Assembly (NCBI GenBank): GCA_037447655.1
Contig: JBBHKE010001039.1
Span: 228,472-292,471, forward strand
DNA from: Zygnema cylindricum
Lineage: Eukaryota; Streptophyta; Zygnematophyceae; Zygnematales; Zygnemataceae
DNA length: 64,000 bases
Reading direction: 5' to 3'
Both the position numbers and the translations under genes were made by a program. The notes below the pieces were generated by a model that saw nothing but the letters and a program-made list of their open reading frames with translations, made no database searches and had not been told where the DNA came from. This document shows, piece after piece, positions 1 through 11,133 of this stretch (position 1 is the first letter of the stretch; each line of letters begins with the position of its first letter).

Positions 1-59
1 AATTGAACGCATTAGTCGAGACTGCTAAAACCATTCATCCTCATTTGTTCGACGAGATT

Positions 60-500
60 AAATTATTAAACTAAAATGTTAAGAATCTATTCGAGTTTTC
101 GAATTAGAAAAGGTTTGGGTTTTCTATTCAAGAAAGTATTAGGAGTTTTTAATTAGAAAATTGTTCGTGTTTTCAAATTAAAAAAGCTTTCGAGTTTTAA
201 TTCAGAAAAGTTCTCGAGCTTTCGATTAACAAAATCTTCCAAGTCTTCGATTTTTTTTTTTTTCAAAGATTTGACTTGGGAAGGATTTTCGAGTGTTCGA
301 ATTAGAAATGTTGTCAAGTCATTACGTTCAAAATAATTTCAGTTTACAAAAGCTTCCGATTTATTATTTTAAAAAGGTGTTTGAGATTTGATTTAGAATT
401 TTTTCAAATCATTTTTTCTTCAAGTTTCTAATTCTGAAAAGCTTTTGAGTCTCAATGTATAAAATTTAAGAGTTTTAAACTAGAAAGCAAAATAAGTTTT
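60..500. repeat. Degenerate repeats of a TTCGAGTTTTCGAATTAGAAAA-like unit
   Basis: Short diverged copies of a unit of roughly 35-45 bases recur here. Each has TTCGAG or TTCAAG, a T-rich stretch, then ATTAGAAA (for example near 90, 150, 190, 260 and 295). Spacing is irregular and copies have drifted, so this looks like an old decayed minisatellite. No coding signal is visible. Confidence 0.45.
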
Positions 501-1092
501 CGGAAAATCATGAAGTACATTGATAGTAATTTCCAATTCTTTTGTTTTTTTGAAAGCCAAGAAAATAATTCCCTATGACTTTATTATTTAACCTCTCTCT
601 CTCCCGTTATTTTTAGTGACTCTTTTGAAAATTATTATCAGCAAAAAAATAAGTTAGCGGCCACAAAAAGACAAAGAAGGCAAAGGAACAGGAAAAGACA
701 AAATAGATAAAAAAACAAAAAAACAAAAAAGAAAACAGGAAGGACAGGAGAGGTTGTCATGAACTTTAGTTCAATATTGTTGAATGAATCAAAAGATAGT
801 GAGATGTTTGAGTTTTACTCTGAAACTCAAACGTGGTAGTCGCATTATACAAAAGTGGAGGTAAGCCTAATGTAGGTACATCTAGAAGTGGAGGTAGAAC
901 TAATTTAGTTACATTTAGAAGTGGTAAAAGATTCGCTAGTAAGAATGTTTTCAGGAGTTAGTGGGAATCTTTCTACGCCAAAGCAATATATACAAAGAGA
1001 GGTACTAGAAGTACAGGAACACACATTAAAGTAATTTACTTAAGACTTAGTGTTCTAGGACTTAACTACTAAGCAAAGAAATCTAATTAAAC
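501..1092. other. No gene seen; AT-rich spacer with an A-rich purine patch
   Basis: No recognisable protein, RNA or element end is visible. A purine-rich A/G patch lies at about 655-755. The part next to 1092 may be the decayed LTR of the copia relic that follows, because that relic points toward lower coordinates. Confidence 0.4.
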
Positions 1093-1774
1093 TTAGTGTT
1101 TCGATAGTAGAGTGGAATGTCGAATTCCAATACCCCCACTCAATTGAAGCCCAGATTTAGCCACGAAGTCCAAAAGAGAAAATATGTTTGTTGAACGATG
1201 GGCGAGGAAGAGGTTTGGCAAGTTGATCGGCAGTACAGCAATGGGAGAACAGACTGTTCCATCTACAATTTTTTGAAGTGATATTTGATATCGATATATT
1301 TCGTATGAGTGTGGTGAATGGAATTTTTCATGGGGGCAAAAGCTCCTTGAGAATCGCAAAAGATCAGAGTGGGCATAGTTCGATGGAGGGAGAGGTATGT
1401 GAGAAGGCAACGAAGCCAAATGGCGGTTTTACTTGCAAAGGTTCCAGCCATGTATTCAGCTTCGGTAGAAGAGGAAGCAACGGTTGGTTGCTTCCGAGAA
1501 GACCATGAAACAAAACCACCACCAAGGTAGACACAAACCTTGGAAATAGGTCGTCGTTCATCCGTTTCATTTCCCCAATCCGCATCACAAAATCTAACGA
1601 GAGAAGAATCAGGAAGAGAAGAAAAGGAGAGGAGGAAGAGGATGGAGAAAAGGAAGGAGGGAGAGAAAAGATGAGGCGAAGATGTTTGGTACCTTCGAGA
1701 TATCTATGGACACGTTTGGCTCCATTGAGATGAGTGGGAGACGCACAATGAGAGAATTGAGATAAGATGCACAC
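1093..1774 (-). pseudogene. Ty1/copia RNase H relic
   Basis: Read on the minus strand in two frames, this is the C-terminal part of a copia Pol. In order it shows AKRVHRYLEGTK (the end of the RT connection), CDADWGNETDE, SWSSRKQPTVAS, STEAEYMA and then CDSQGAF with TKYIDIKYHF. The Asp of DADW, the Glu of EAEYMA and the Asp of CDSQ correspond to RNase H active-site acidic residues. The frame changes near 1450. It ends with GGIGIRHSTLLSKH beside a G-rich polypurine tract. Its sequence differs from the complete elements further along, so it belongs to another copia lineage. No RT, integrase or gag was found next to it. Confidence 0.8.
1128..1142 (-). promoter_or_regulatory. Probable polypurine tract of the copia relic
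   Basis: On the minus strand the RNase H relic is followed by AGTGGGGGTAT, the expected position and composition of the plus-strand primer just before a 3' LTR. The next bases contain the palindrome GGAATTCGACATTCC, but no second LTR copy was found to confirm the boundary. Confidence 0.4.
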
Positions 1775-1794
1775 AGCAATGCAAATTTCCGAAC

Positions 1795-1985
1795 GCGGAG
1801 TTAGTGAATTATTAACGTTAACACTTCTACCGGAATTAACTACAATAAATTACATTTTGCAACGTGGCTCATTATGGACCATTCACCTAAACGTTGATAT
1901 TAACACCACCAAATAATTTTGGGTAAAAAACACACACGAATTAAAGTGATTCACTCTAATAATAGCAACGAGTAGTGAAGTTTTC
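1795..1985 (+). repeat. Dispersed ~180 bp repeat, copy 1
   Basis: This copy shares an ordered set of blocks with the copies near 3525 and 22065: a GTTAACA/GTTACA start, a T/A-rich part, the block around CATTATGGACCATTC, CCAAATAATTTTGGGTAAAAA, an ACACAC run and an AAAGTGATTCACTCTAATA end. The blocks keep order and spacing although bases have drifted. No coding capacity or terminal repeats were recognised. Confidence 0.5.
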
Positions 1986-2864
1986 GCGCTCTTGAATTAA
2001 CTAGATTTTGTTCCTTCTTTCATTATTGCAAGCAATGGACTTGTGTTTGCAGGAATGTCTAAAAGTTGACGCTCTTGTGATGGCTTGCTTGTGAGAACAA
2101 GTGGCGTCGTCTCAAAATAGTGTGGAGCAAGTGTAAAGAAACAACTAGGTCAAATGGATGAAAGGTACTTTATTTACATTTTTATCCGGTTCTTTTTAAG
2201 GGTGCTCCACATTTTAGTTTTTCAGTTTTGGCTTTGCCGTCCACTTCTTTTTTTTGTTCCCATGTACTCAGATGCTTTACCATCGCGCTTTCTTAAAAAA
2301 GTCTCGTTTTTTTTTCTTAAGGCTACTTTCTTGCTGATAGCCAATATGGAGATTTCCAAAAAGAATTATAGTGTTACATTTAACGCTTTTCTAAGGGAAA
2401 ATTTTGCCGACTTATTTCAATTTGCCATTTTTTCAGTAATGTATTTTTTGCTTGATATCAATAAATTCGTATGGATGAAGATAAAGTGGTTTCTTTGTGA
2501 ATGTCGTCTTTTTTTAGATTTACAATATATTGGGTACAAGACAATTACCATACATATCTTGACATGAACTTAACAATGGTTTGTAGTTGCATTTAGAATC
2601 ACTATTAATGTTTATAACACTAACTTCATCCCAGCCGCTTTTGCCCTCTGAACACGAAATAGTGCTATTAGTGTTACTTGTTCATTTTTTTTACGTCAAT
2701 TCTTTTTGAGGTTTATAATCAACCACGTCATTTGCATCGGAATTGGATATATTAACAAAAAAACTGTCCTCTAATGACATAATCTTTACATTTCACATGC
2801 AATTGTTGTGTTAGACTGTATTGCTTAAGTGCGAGTTTCACTCACACATCTTCTTTGTCCTGAC
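1986..2864. other. No gene seen; T-rich DNA
   Basis: A T-rich stretch with one open frame of 137 codons (2154-2567) rich in Phe, Leu and Ile. Its composition follows directly from the T-rich base content, it resembles no family I know, and no splice or start context supports it, so I do not call a gene. Confidence 0.4.
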
Positions 2865-2960
2865 AAGAGGGATTAGAAACGAGGGAAGAGAGAGAAGAGG
2901 GATTAGAAACGAGAAGGGATTCGAAACGAGGGAAGAGAGATAAGAGGGATTAGAAACGAA
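2865..2960. repeat. Short purine-rich tandem repeat (GAGGGATTAGAAACGA unit)
   Basis: GAGGGATTAGAAACGA-type units occur about four times in under 100 bases (near 2867, 2897, 2914 with a T-to-C change, and 2944), separated by GGGAAGAGAGA spacers. The array looks young because the copies are almost identical. Confidence 0.75.
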
Positions 2961-3440
2961 AAAATGCATGTCCAAAACTAATTACAAGGCGACACATGTC
3001 AACAAATTCACAAATGTAGGTGGGATCGAACATGGTTCAAGACAAATATTGTTGGCAATGTTTCCTAGTTCACACGATATGCAAGAAAATTGACAAAAAT
3101 GCAATGACGCAATTGTTGAAAAAATGCATTGGATACCTCAATTACCTACAAATGTTGATCTGGTGTCCCTATAACTTTGTTCCCTCTGTTAAGAAAACTG
3201 TCTCAACTTCTAGTAATATTCTCAAGTAACAAACCAAAAGTTGAACAGTGTTAGGTTAACCATTCAAAGGCACTGCAAAGTATGAAAAATAGATTATTGG
3301 CATTTTTGAAGTGTGATTTCCCTAACATTGCCAGGATCAATATGTTCACTGGTAAGTCTTATACCTGTTAGTATTAGAACATTCCAGCCAGCCAATAAGA
3401 CAAATAGTGGATATATAAGCTTTTTCACTTCTTTTTATTA

Positions 3441-3480
3441 TAATTTTTGTTATTGTTATTATTATTATTATTCATTATTT
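3441..3480. repeat. TTA/TTG trinucleotide microsatellite
   Basis: A run of ATT/GTT trinucleotides, imperfect at its left side and perfect for several units in the middle. Confidence 0.65.
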
Positions 3481-3524
3481 TTTAATATTGATCAGGACAC
3501 AAAAAAATTCTACAACGGACATCA

Positions 3525-3690
3525 CAGGTAACGTTACACTATTAACCACACTTTACTATGTTTTGCCACGTAGCTTACTGTGGGCCACTCAACTAAATAA
3601 TGTTATTCTCGCCGATTGATGATTTTAAGTCCAAAAACACTCACCCGAGTTAAAATGATTATGGTCATCGGAATTTATTGTCCGAGGTTT
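3525..3690 (+). repeat. Dispersed ~180 bp repeat, copy 2
   Basis: Matches the copies at 1795 and 22065 in order: GTTACACTATTAAC, GCCACGTAGCTTACTGTGGGC, CTCAACTAAATAATGTTA, then AAAAACACTCACCC and AGTTAAAATGATTATG. The block CAACTAAATAATGTTA is nearly identical to that of the 22 kb copy, so these two are the closest pair. Confidence 0.5.
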
Positions 3691-4318
3691 GTAATTGCAA
3701 GAATCATAAAACCTACAACAATCCACACCAGAATGTATTTATGATTGATGAGAAACAACATTAAAGAAATTTGCCTTGGTGGTATGAGGAAAAAGCGTGC
3801 ACTCCTAGACTTAAACTGTATCTAAAGTTACCCAGAAAATTGTACGATTTACCCTCGAAACGACGGTAAAACTTCCGTAGCGTAATTACCCTATGATTTC
3901 CATTGGCATCAAACGATTGTAGTCTGAGATCCGACTGTCCTGCAACTCGGCTATATCTGGTAATAGGTAATGTTCCATGTAATTCTACAACTTTGTTCAG
4001 ATTATATACCATAGGTTTACTATGTGAAAACGATTGAAAACGCCATATAGACTGTTTTCCCGTACAATACGCATATAATAGATGGAATTTTGCGTATAGA
4101 ACGCATCTTGTACCGGTGAACGATATACAACGTTTCCAAGTCTTTTTAATTCATTAGATTAGATTCTTTTTAAGTCATTAAACCAATGTTACAATTAGGT
4201 GTCATTTGCTAAACCCAAGTTAGTGTTGCCGTAGGACTTCACAAACATGAGACATGTTAGGAGATGCGCAAGCACACAAATTATGTTAGAAATTGGAAGT
4301 ATTTTAAATACTTTAAAT
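3691..4318. other. No gene seen; downstream flank of the pseudouridine synthase
   Basis: This stretch lies downstream of the minus-strand gene ending at 4319, so it should hold its 3' UTR and polyadenylation site. I could not single out a convincing signal. No protein family was recognised. Confidence 0.4.
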
Positions 4319-7112
4319 TTATACTTCTTGGTCTTGCGGTATCCCAACTGCCCAAGGAGGAAGTGGCGCAGAGATAACAATCTGAGTCTTCTTCATGGGA
4401 TGGAAAAAAGAAATGGTTTCCGCATGGAGAGCGTGCATATTACAATCGATATTTTTTAACCCCCATGATTCGGGACCCCCGTACCTAACATCTCCTGCAA
4501 TAGGAATACCCAAAAGTTGGCAATGCAATCTTATCTGATGAGTTCTTCCTGTAGCCGGAAATGCTCTGACTAAAAAGATACATTTTTTACCGTCGGTTTC
4601 TTTGTTGATAAGCTCCACTACTTCCTTATCAACAGATGGTGTATTTTCATGTTGTTCTGAAATCGCAACAGTTTTTACTGTCTCCTTCTTAGGATAAATA
4701 ACTTTAGGTTTTAGAGCCTGCGAAGGTGTAGTAGAACTGAATTTTCCTCGAGACTTTCAGCCTCGTGTATGTCAAGTCCCAACTCTATCCTAAGGTCGTC
4801 CCGACTTATATTTTGAAGAAATAGTGCAGAAGATGACTCCTCTTTTGGTGTATTTAAGGCATCGATGATTTCAAACTCTCCCTTCTCTCTCGATTTGGCA
4901 ACCGTCTCAAGAATGTTATCTCCTAACAACATTGGCCCATTTGAAAGCCCAAGAAACGTGAACTTTGTGACCATCTCCTTCACTGTAGAGCCTCCTGGAA
5001 GGGACCTTCCCACATCTAAATGGTTATAGACTCTCCACAATCCAAAGCGAGATCGTCCGTGTCCTGTAGTAACCACTTGTTCTTTCCATAGTGGCTGTTT
5101 CCCAAAGCAAAGTGCTATGTAGGATTTTCTTACCAAACGATTTGCAAATGCATTCGCGAGAACGCGAGTGACTTCTGAAGTTTTGGAAACGATGATTGCA
5201 CCACTGGTGTCTCGGTCAAGACGGTTGAGCAAATGGAGATTATCTCGAACTCGCCTTTCATTCTTTGTGCCTGACATGGAACCCATGGACCAAATATCAA
5301 AACCGATAATGCTTGCAACCGGTTTGGAAAAAAAGCAAAATGTCAACTACTAAAATTGAGGAATGGACTTCAGGGTCGACAATTTTTACATTTCATAAGG
5401 ACACGCGTCAGTATCGACAAAGGAAAAAAACAAAAAACTTCATGAACTCGCATATAAGGATGATTAGGCATTTGTAGTAGCTGATTGACGGACAGTAGGA
5501 AAAAGTAAGAAGTCTTTGAAGTACACGGCTAATAAAGACATCAAACTTAAGGCCAGTCCAAACCATTGCCCAGGTATGTGTATAACTTGCTTAACATTGT
5601 TTGTGTTCATCACACATTTTGCGTGTGACTCAAAACTCCATCTTTCGGCCCGATCGAGAGTTGTAAGGACCCAAAGAGTTAAAAGAAAAACAAAGTTCTT
5701 TATGTTCTTAACCCCAGCTTAAGTTAATGTGGAGGTCTCAATCCTCAACCAATATTTCAGCTGCTGCCCTAGTACCATCACACAATTGACCTAATCTAGA
5801 GCTATATCGACTAAATACACTATATCTATAGCTTCAACATTCCCACTTATACTTTCTCCATTCTTTTAACGTCTAAACTTCCAAATACCCACTAATAATT
5901 CAGCAAAATAAACAATTCAGATAAGAACTTTAAAGGCATTATCCATAACTTGGATATAGTTGTACATTCTGATAAAGTTGTGCAGTTAATGTCCACGATT
6001 AAGTTCATAATTTTGTCAAGAAACGTTGGACATAGCATGGAAAGGAAAATGCACAGAGAGGAAATACCTGGAAGGGTGGAAGGGCATAAATAGCTCAGAT
6101 CTTTCGAAAAATGCTTTTCAAGGTGGATTGAGCTTTACACAAGATAAGATCACTCAAATGTAAAGCAGAAAACCCTAAAAAAAACCTAAAAATCGTAAAA
6201 AACCCTTGAACATGGGAAGGTCCAAGTTTGGATAATATGATGATGGTCAAAATTCGTACCAAAATACGAAACCGAAACACGACAGTTCCAAAAAGACCTC
6301 CAACTTTTACAGCAGTGTCATTCTCTACAGTGACTCTAAACAAGCAAATGAGGAGGTGTACCACAAGGATTTCACTCACCACATAAAATTCCCTTTTTCG
6401 CTTCTTTTGAGTCTTCTGAAAAAGACATCAAATCTTTCGTGTTTCCACTTACAATCATTTTTTCCTCCAAAGCTTTAAGAATACGTTCGCAGTAGATTCC
6501 AGGAGGCTTCTGCAGCACTGTGAGCCATGCGTCATCATACAGAGTGATGATGTCACCCAAAGATGCAGAAGAAGACAAAACCTCAGCTGCAACGGCTCTC
6601 TGGCGTTCAACGGAATGCGCTCGTTCCGTTGGACATAGAGTCACAGGCGAAGGATAGACGCCATAGATTCCGTTCGTTGGCAAAGACGAATCTGAAAAAA
6701 TTTCAACATTCACTTTCTCAACTTTCTCTTTCTCAATATTCTCCGTATTCATAGTATTCTTAATCTTTCTCTTATTCTTACTCTTATTCGCATTCGCGCA
6801 ACTATTACTCGTACTTGATTCGTACGAATTCAGCTGCATATTCGAATGGTGCGCATCCTGTTTGACATTCCGATTAGGTCTATTCGTACAAGTGAAAATG
6901 TACGGATGTCCATTGCTATCGCCGTCCGAACCTGTGCTTGTAAGTACTTCCAAACTGTGGCAAAAAAAAGCAAATGCTGGAAAAAATACACGTGGCGGAG
7001 GGTACGGACAGAGGAGGCTCCGTTCATTACGAGCAAAAATGTTGCCAAAGACTTCTTGAAACGTTTGAAAGGATACAGGGCCTCGTAGAAAGCAAAACGT
7101 CTTCCTTACCAT
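4319..7112 (-). CDS. RluA-family RNA pseudouridine synthase, split gene
   Basis: Enzymes of this family isomerise specific uridines in RNA to pseudouridine. Exon 1 (about 7112 to 6380) has a long, low-complexity N-terminal part and then DAWLTVLQKPPGIYC, the usual start of the RluA catalytic domain. After the intron, exon 2 from 5270 carries NRLDRDTSGAIIVSK, the catalytic motif; the family norm is HRLDRDTSG, so His is replaced by Asn while the catalytic Asp is kept. The third part (to 4319) has FPATGRTHQIRLH and IAGDVRYGG, the C-terminal signature. Between these parts sits an insertion of about 100 residues, and the frame shifts around 4711-4756. A second intron with acceptor CCTTCGCAG at about 4719 would fix this, but no clean donor was found, so a frameshift is also possible. 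The true N-terminus is uncertain: the ATG at 7112 is followed by GTAAGG and could instead be an exon edge. Organelle targeting is possible but not shown. Confidence 0.8.
5271..6379 (-). other. Spliceosomal intron in the pseudouridine synthase gene
   Basis: On the minus strand the donor is TATGTG/GTGAGTG (intron begins at 6379) and the acceptor CATGTCAG/GC (exon resumes at 5270). Both edges interrupt a codon after its first base, so joining them keeps the catalytic-domain frame open into the NRLDRDTSG motif. Length is 1109 bases. A competing acceptor after TTGCAAG about 48 bases upstream would leave the catalytic frame. The inside of the intron shows no element I recognise. Confidence 0.65.
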
Positions 7113-7274
7113 TCATACTGGTCCAGGTGTCATGTTCTGAGAAAAGGTAGCTACGTAGCTGAAGCTGTAGCTGCATCTGTAGCTGTAGCTTTCGCAGTTG
7201 CCGTGCGGCTGGAAGAAAAAGTGTGGCAGCTTTTGAAGATACAGCGATACGTCTCAATGGGACATACGGCAGAG
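7113..7274 (-). other. Probable 5' flank of the pseudouridine synthase
   Basis: Sequence upstream of the putative start includes a short array of GTAGCTGTAGCT units (7160-7190). A minus-strand frame continues through here and could be a further 5' exon ending at the GTAAGG donor near 7109, but its protein is low in complexity and unrecognised. Confidence 0.3.
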
Positions 7275-7735
7275 GTCTCAATCGGGTACCTGAATCCGTA
7301 CCCGACCGGTACCCGCCCGCACGCGTCGGATCCGGAACGGATTCGGGTGCCAAATTTTGGGGGCCGGCCGGATTCGGCCGGGTTATTTAAAAAAAATAAC
7401 AAATTCGGGTACGGCCGGGTGGTAAGCAAAAAACAAAAAAAAAAATGAAGGTTTCGTAGGTAAGTTCCACTACAGTGGTGTAATGTCCATACTATCCAAC
7501 ATTATTATACTTTGTACTTTTGGTATCGTGGAAGTTATAAGGGAGATGTATCATTAATTTTGTACTTATTAGGGTACGGGTAGTAGCGTTAAATTGAGTT
7601 TCAGTTAACTCTTATTTTCGTAATTGCGTATTGGGTACCGGGTAACAATTTAGGAGCGTGACATAACCCAATCGCGTTTCGGGTGTTCAGATTTTGAAAA
7701 AAAAATCATTGTCGAATTCGGGTATCGGAAATTTT
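7275..7735. repeat. GGGTACC/CGGGTACG-rich repeat relic
   Basis: A locally GC-rich patch in an AT-rich region, with many copies of GGTACC, CGGGTAC, GGCCGG and TTCGGG between 7280 and 7430. Related GGGTACCGGGTAAC and TTCGGGTATCGG pieces follow at 7628 and 7716. Sub-terminal arrays of this sort occur in some DNA transposons, but no terminal repeat or transposase is visible. Confidence 0.45.
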
Positions 7736-8235
7736 GACTTTTGCGACCTTTAACATATGGCATTTTTTCCTAGGAAAAGTGAAACAATGTAGAAATATTG
7801 AAATGGTAGCAATTCTTTTCAATTATGACCGAATATCGCGTCACATTTGTTGAACATTGCGCAAGTTTGTCGTACGCCAAATATATATAGACGTGTATTT
7901 GTAGGCTCTTACCGATAATCGAGATGAAGCTTTTCTTGACAAGCCAAAAATCAGCCAATATATACTGGTCGCGTATACATCATGGTAGTTTACAGATTTT
8001 TATTAGACCGATATGTCGTAAAACTATCGTGTTGGTTAGCTTGCTTGATAAAGATATTCGTAGGGTATAAACTTGTTTTTATGCCCATCCACAAAATGTC
8101 TCAACCTAAAATTGTTAGTTTTAATTATTTTACATGATAGATTTGCTATTGCAAAGAGGGAAACTATCACGGACATAAGAACTTGTTGAAAAAGTAATTA
8201 TTTGTTTCTATTTTTATGTTATTATGTCTAGACTT
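7736..8235. other. No gene seen
   Basis: AT-rich sequence with no recognisable coding, RNA or repeat structure. Confidence 0.4.
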
Positions 8236-8390
8236 TAGAGTGTGAAGACAAAGAGTTAGACAGAGGAAACCATGGCTGCCCCTCTAGCAGCCAAGGAGAC
8301 AGACTGAGGCAGAAGAGAGAGAGGTAGAAAGTTGCCCTTAGCAAAAAAATAGTGAATTGGCCGAGAATTGATCCCTAGAGTTTTTTTTTT
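8236..8390 (+). repeat. Decayed fragment of a family-1 LTR
   Basis: This piece contains CCATGGCTGCC, CAGACTGAGGCAGAAG and GAATTGATCCCTAGAG in an arrangement resembling the first 250 bases of the family-1 LTRs (for example 11540-11760, with GAGCCATGGCTGCCTAGG and GAATTGATCCTGG). Similarity is patchy, so the assignment is tentative. Confidence 0.4.
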
Positions 8391-8528
8391 TTTTTTGAAA
8401 AACCCAAATTAGCATTAGAAAAAAAATAGAATATATGTTTTTTTGAAAATTTTCAAATTCCCAATTAGCGTTAATAACGCTAATTATTTTTATACGCTAT
8501 TTAATCTTATACCCTAAAAGCGATTCGC

Positions 8529-9312
8529 GGTGTAGTAAACATTTTTACATTTCCAATCTTAAAGGTTTTTTCGTGTCGTTTTCCTCTAAAACTTAGCGCT
8601 GTATCGCGTAAGTTTCAACCGTACAAAAAAATAGAAAAAAATATAATACATTTTGCGTCATCATCGATTTTAAGATGTACTACATGTTGTCGTCTTGTGT
8701 TCTCCAACCCACGGCCACACCAAAAAACGTCATCTTCAAACTTTTCTTTAAAACACAAGGGCGATGTGCTTTAAAACAAAGTATTTTCGAAAAATAAATA
8801 GGAACACGTATTCGCACATGTAAAATTTTTTCCAAAAATTTCAAACGAATTCAACCGACGGCGAAAGGCACACTATTCGTTATGTTTTGTCCATTTGCGG
8901 TCATTACAAATTGAAAAAGTACACAATTTGTTTTATTTTGTCCGTTTTCGTCCGGTACATATTTTTTTTTGCAGGGGTCTCAAGGTTTCCTACGCCATTT
9001 CACGTCGATGGACAGGAGACGCAAAGGCAGAGAATCTTCTTCATCCGTGAAACGGCGCAGACTGTAAGGCGGGGTACGTCTACAATGTCACGGAAAAACA
9101 TGCGACGTCACAAACAGTTTTAAAAAATATCGTGCATCATCACAGATTGTAGACGCTGACAGTTGTCACGGGCATTCTTGACGTATACAATCCTCTTACC
9201 CTTAAGTAACAATTTCGTTGTTACACTTAAGGACACCTAAAATCTTGGTCCGCCGGGTTTGCGCTAAAAGACAAAGTAAGTTCGCTAAGTTTCAAGTACA
9301 TGGAGACACACC
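8529..9312 (+). mobile_element. ~780 bp TIR element (MITE-like), direct copy
   Basis: This segment aligns along its length with the copies at 9527-10300 (inverted) and 34895-35670 (direct). Shared blocks in order are TGTCGTTTTCCT-TAAAACTTAGCG, GCGTCATC-TCGA, TTTAAAACACA-GCGATGTG, TTATTTTGTCCGTTTTCGTCC, GCAGGGGTCTCA, TTTCACGTCGA, ACAATGTCACGG and finally AAGTACATGGAGACACACC. The 3' end matches the terminal inverted repeat of the other copies; the left end (GGTGTAGTAAAC) has diverged and no target duplication is seen. There is no transposase frame. Confidence 0.7.
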
Positions 9313-9526
9313 GTTAGGTGGTTTAACCATCGCGATTTTGATTATAAAATCTTCTCCTCTAATGGAAGATCACCCTGAATGTAGTGTATTGTGCCGCGCG
9401 GACAAGTGAAAAAATATACACGATGACCGCCGCGATCGGTTGGCTACACGTTGCGTACGCCACGTGTCATCGGCCAAAGGTCGTAACCCGCATGAAAATC
9501 TTTGATTAAAGATATTCTTTCACTAA

Positions 9527-10300
9527 GGGTACGACCCCATGTAGTTGTAACTTAGCGTACTTACTTTGGATTTTAGCGCGGATCTGGCGGACCCGGATTT
9601 CAAGTGTCTCTATGTATTCTCTCGAGATTGTTACTTAAGTTTGTGACGACTGTATACGTCAACAATACCCGTGACGGTTGTCACTGTACACAATTTGTCT
9701 TTGCCGCACCGTATTTTTCCGAAACTTTTTGAAGGAGCGCAACACACATCGTAATTTTTGAAACGGTTTGGCATGTCGCGTGTCATTGCGTGAAATCGTA
9801 GATGTACAGCCTTGCACCCGTGGCTGTACGACATGCCTTTGCGTAAACCCCGCTTGTCCGACCGCCATGACTTCGAAGATATTTCACCTTCGCAAATTTT
9901 TCAACTTTGCATGAAATAACACTACAGCATCGAGACCCATGCCTAAAAAAAACCGTACAAGGTACTACAGAACAAAAGCCAACGACCTTGTATTTTTTTT
10001 TCGTAAAAAAATTTGAAAAAAATTCACACGTGAAAATTGTTTTCCTATTGGTGTAAACGGATTTTACTTAGCTTAAAACACATTGTCGATGTGTTTTATG
10101 ATAAGTTTGACGATGACGTGACAGTGGGTCGAGGAAACGCAAGACGACAAATTTTCGTACATCCTAAGTTAGAGAATGACGCAAATTGTACTAAAAAAAA
10201 TTGCGATTTCTTCGTACGGTCGCAGCTTAGGCAGTACGGCACTAAGTTTGAAAGGAAAACGACAAAAAAAACCCGAACTTAGCCACATGGGGCCATGCCC
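9527..10300 (-). mobile_element. 774 bp TIR element (MITE-like), inverted copy
   Basis: It begins GGGTACGACCCCATGT and ends ACATGGGGCCATGCCC, which are inverted repeats of each other with a few mismatches. Its interior is the reverse complement of the copy at 8529-9312. Flanking trinucleotides are TAA (9524-9526) and AAA (10301-10303), a probable 3 bp target duplication with one change. Short GGG-starting TIRs with a 3 bp TNA duplication resemble PIF/Harbinger-derived MITEs; that assignment is an inference. Together with the previous copy it makes an inverted pair around a ~214 bp spacer. Confidence 0.75.
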
Positions 10301-10496
10301 AAACCATTTGCTTTTACAAATCTTAAGTTTCGTGCGCTCGTACAGATTGTACTCAATACCTCGTACGAGTCACTTTTCCACCTCCGCTACTACAGATATT
10401 GCATCCAAAGATTCTTTTTAGATTTTCAAAATCATACTATTTCAGTTTGTGGTACCAACCAAAATATGCCACGCCTATAAATAGTAGCTAAAGGTT
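10301..10496. other. Short spacer, nothing recognised
   Basis: No gene or repeat recognised between two TIR-element copies. Confidence 0.35.
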
Positions 10497-11133
10497 AAGT
10501 GTTCCCATGACAATTTTTACTTGCACCTTCATTACTTCAAATATGTGACATTTGTAGATGTCTACAAAATGTGCGACAACCTACGATAGTACGAAACGAA
10601 ATGTAGACGACTACGGAACTTCCTCAAATTAGTGATGTCTACAAAAACGGCGACCGTTGTAGATGTCAAGTTTTTTGTGACATTGTAGATGTTTAGGGTT
10701 TTGTGGAATTGCGAAGTCATGCTACCTTGTGACGTCATCAGCACGTAAACTTTTCGCCATGGCTTTTTGATTTCTTTTTTTTACCTTTTATCATTTGATA
10801 TGCCATCAAATTGAGACCAAAAATATTCAAAATAAAAGGAAAAAAAAATATCTTTCACTTGATACAATTATTGCTTGATTTCATTTAGAGATGAGACAAA
10901 GAGGAGCGGTCGAGTGAAAAAGATGAGGAGAGACGAGGACGTCGTAAACTTTTGGGAAGGACCCATGAATGAAAGTGGAGGTCCGACCCCCAACGAATTT
11001 TTTTCCGTACATGCTTATCATGTTTCAACGTACATGCGCGTGACGAGCAAGGAAAAAAATAGCGTGTACTCTCATTTTTTCAAAAATTTTTGAAGACGTT
11101 TCACGCGTCCAATACTGGCTTTCTATTCGTTGA
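10497..11133 (+). mobile_element. Related TIR element, left part, split by element A
   Basis: It starts with a diverged TIR-like AGTGTTCCCATG and contains repeated TGTAGATGTCTAC-type motifs (10550-10700), then a GAGA-rich part with GGACCCATGAATGAAAGTGGAGG. The same block order recurs near 38.1-38.9 kb. The sequence TATTCGTTGA at its right edge continues after element A as GTTGATACTG (18899 on), so A inserted inside this copy. Combined length without A is about 890 bases. Confidence 0.6.

Noticed and set aside
2154-2567. 137-codon Phe/Leu-rich frame as a membrane protein gene
   Set aside because: T-rich DNA yields such frames by chance; no family resemblance or gene context.
7151-7448. Overlapping frames in the GGGTAC-rich patch
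   Set aside because: Low-complexity repeats open several frames on both strands at once.
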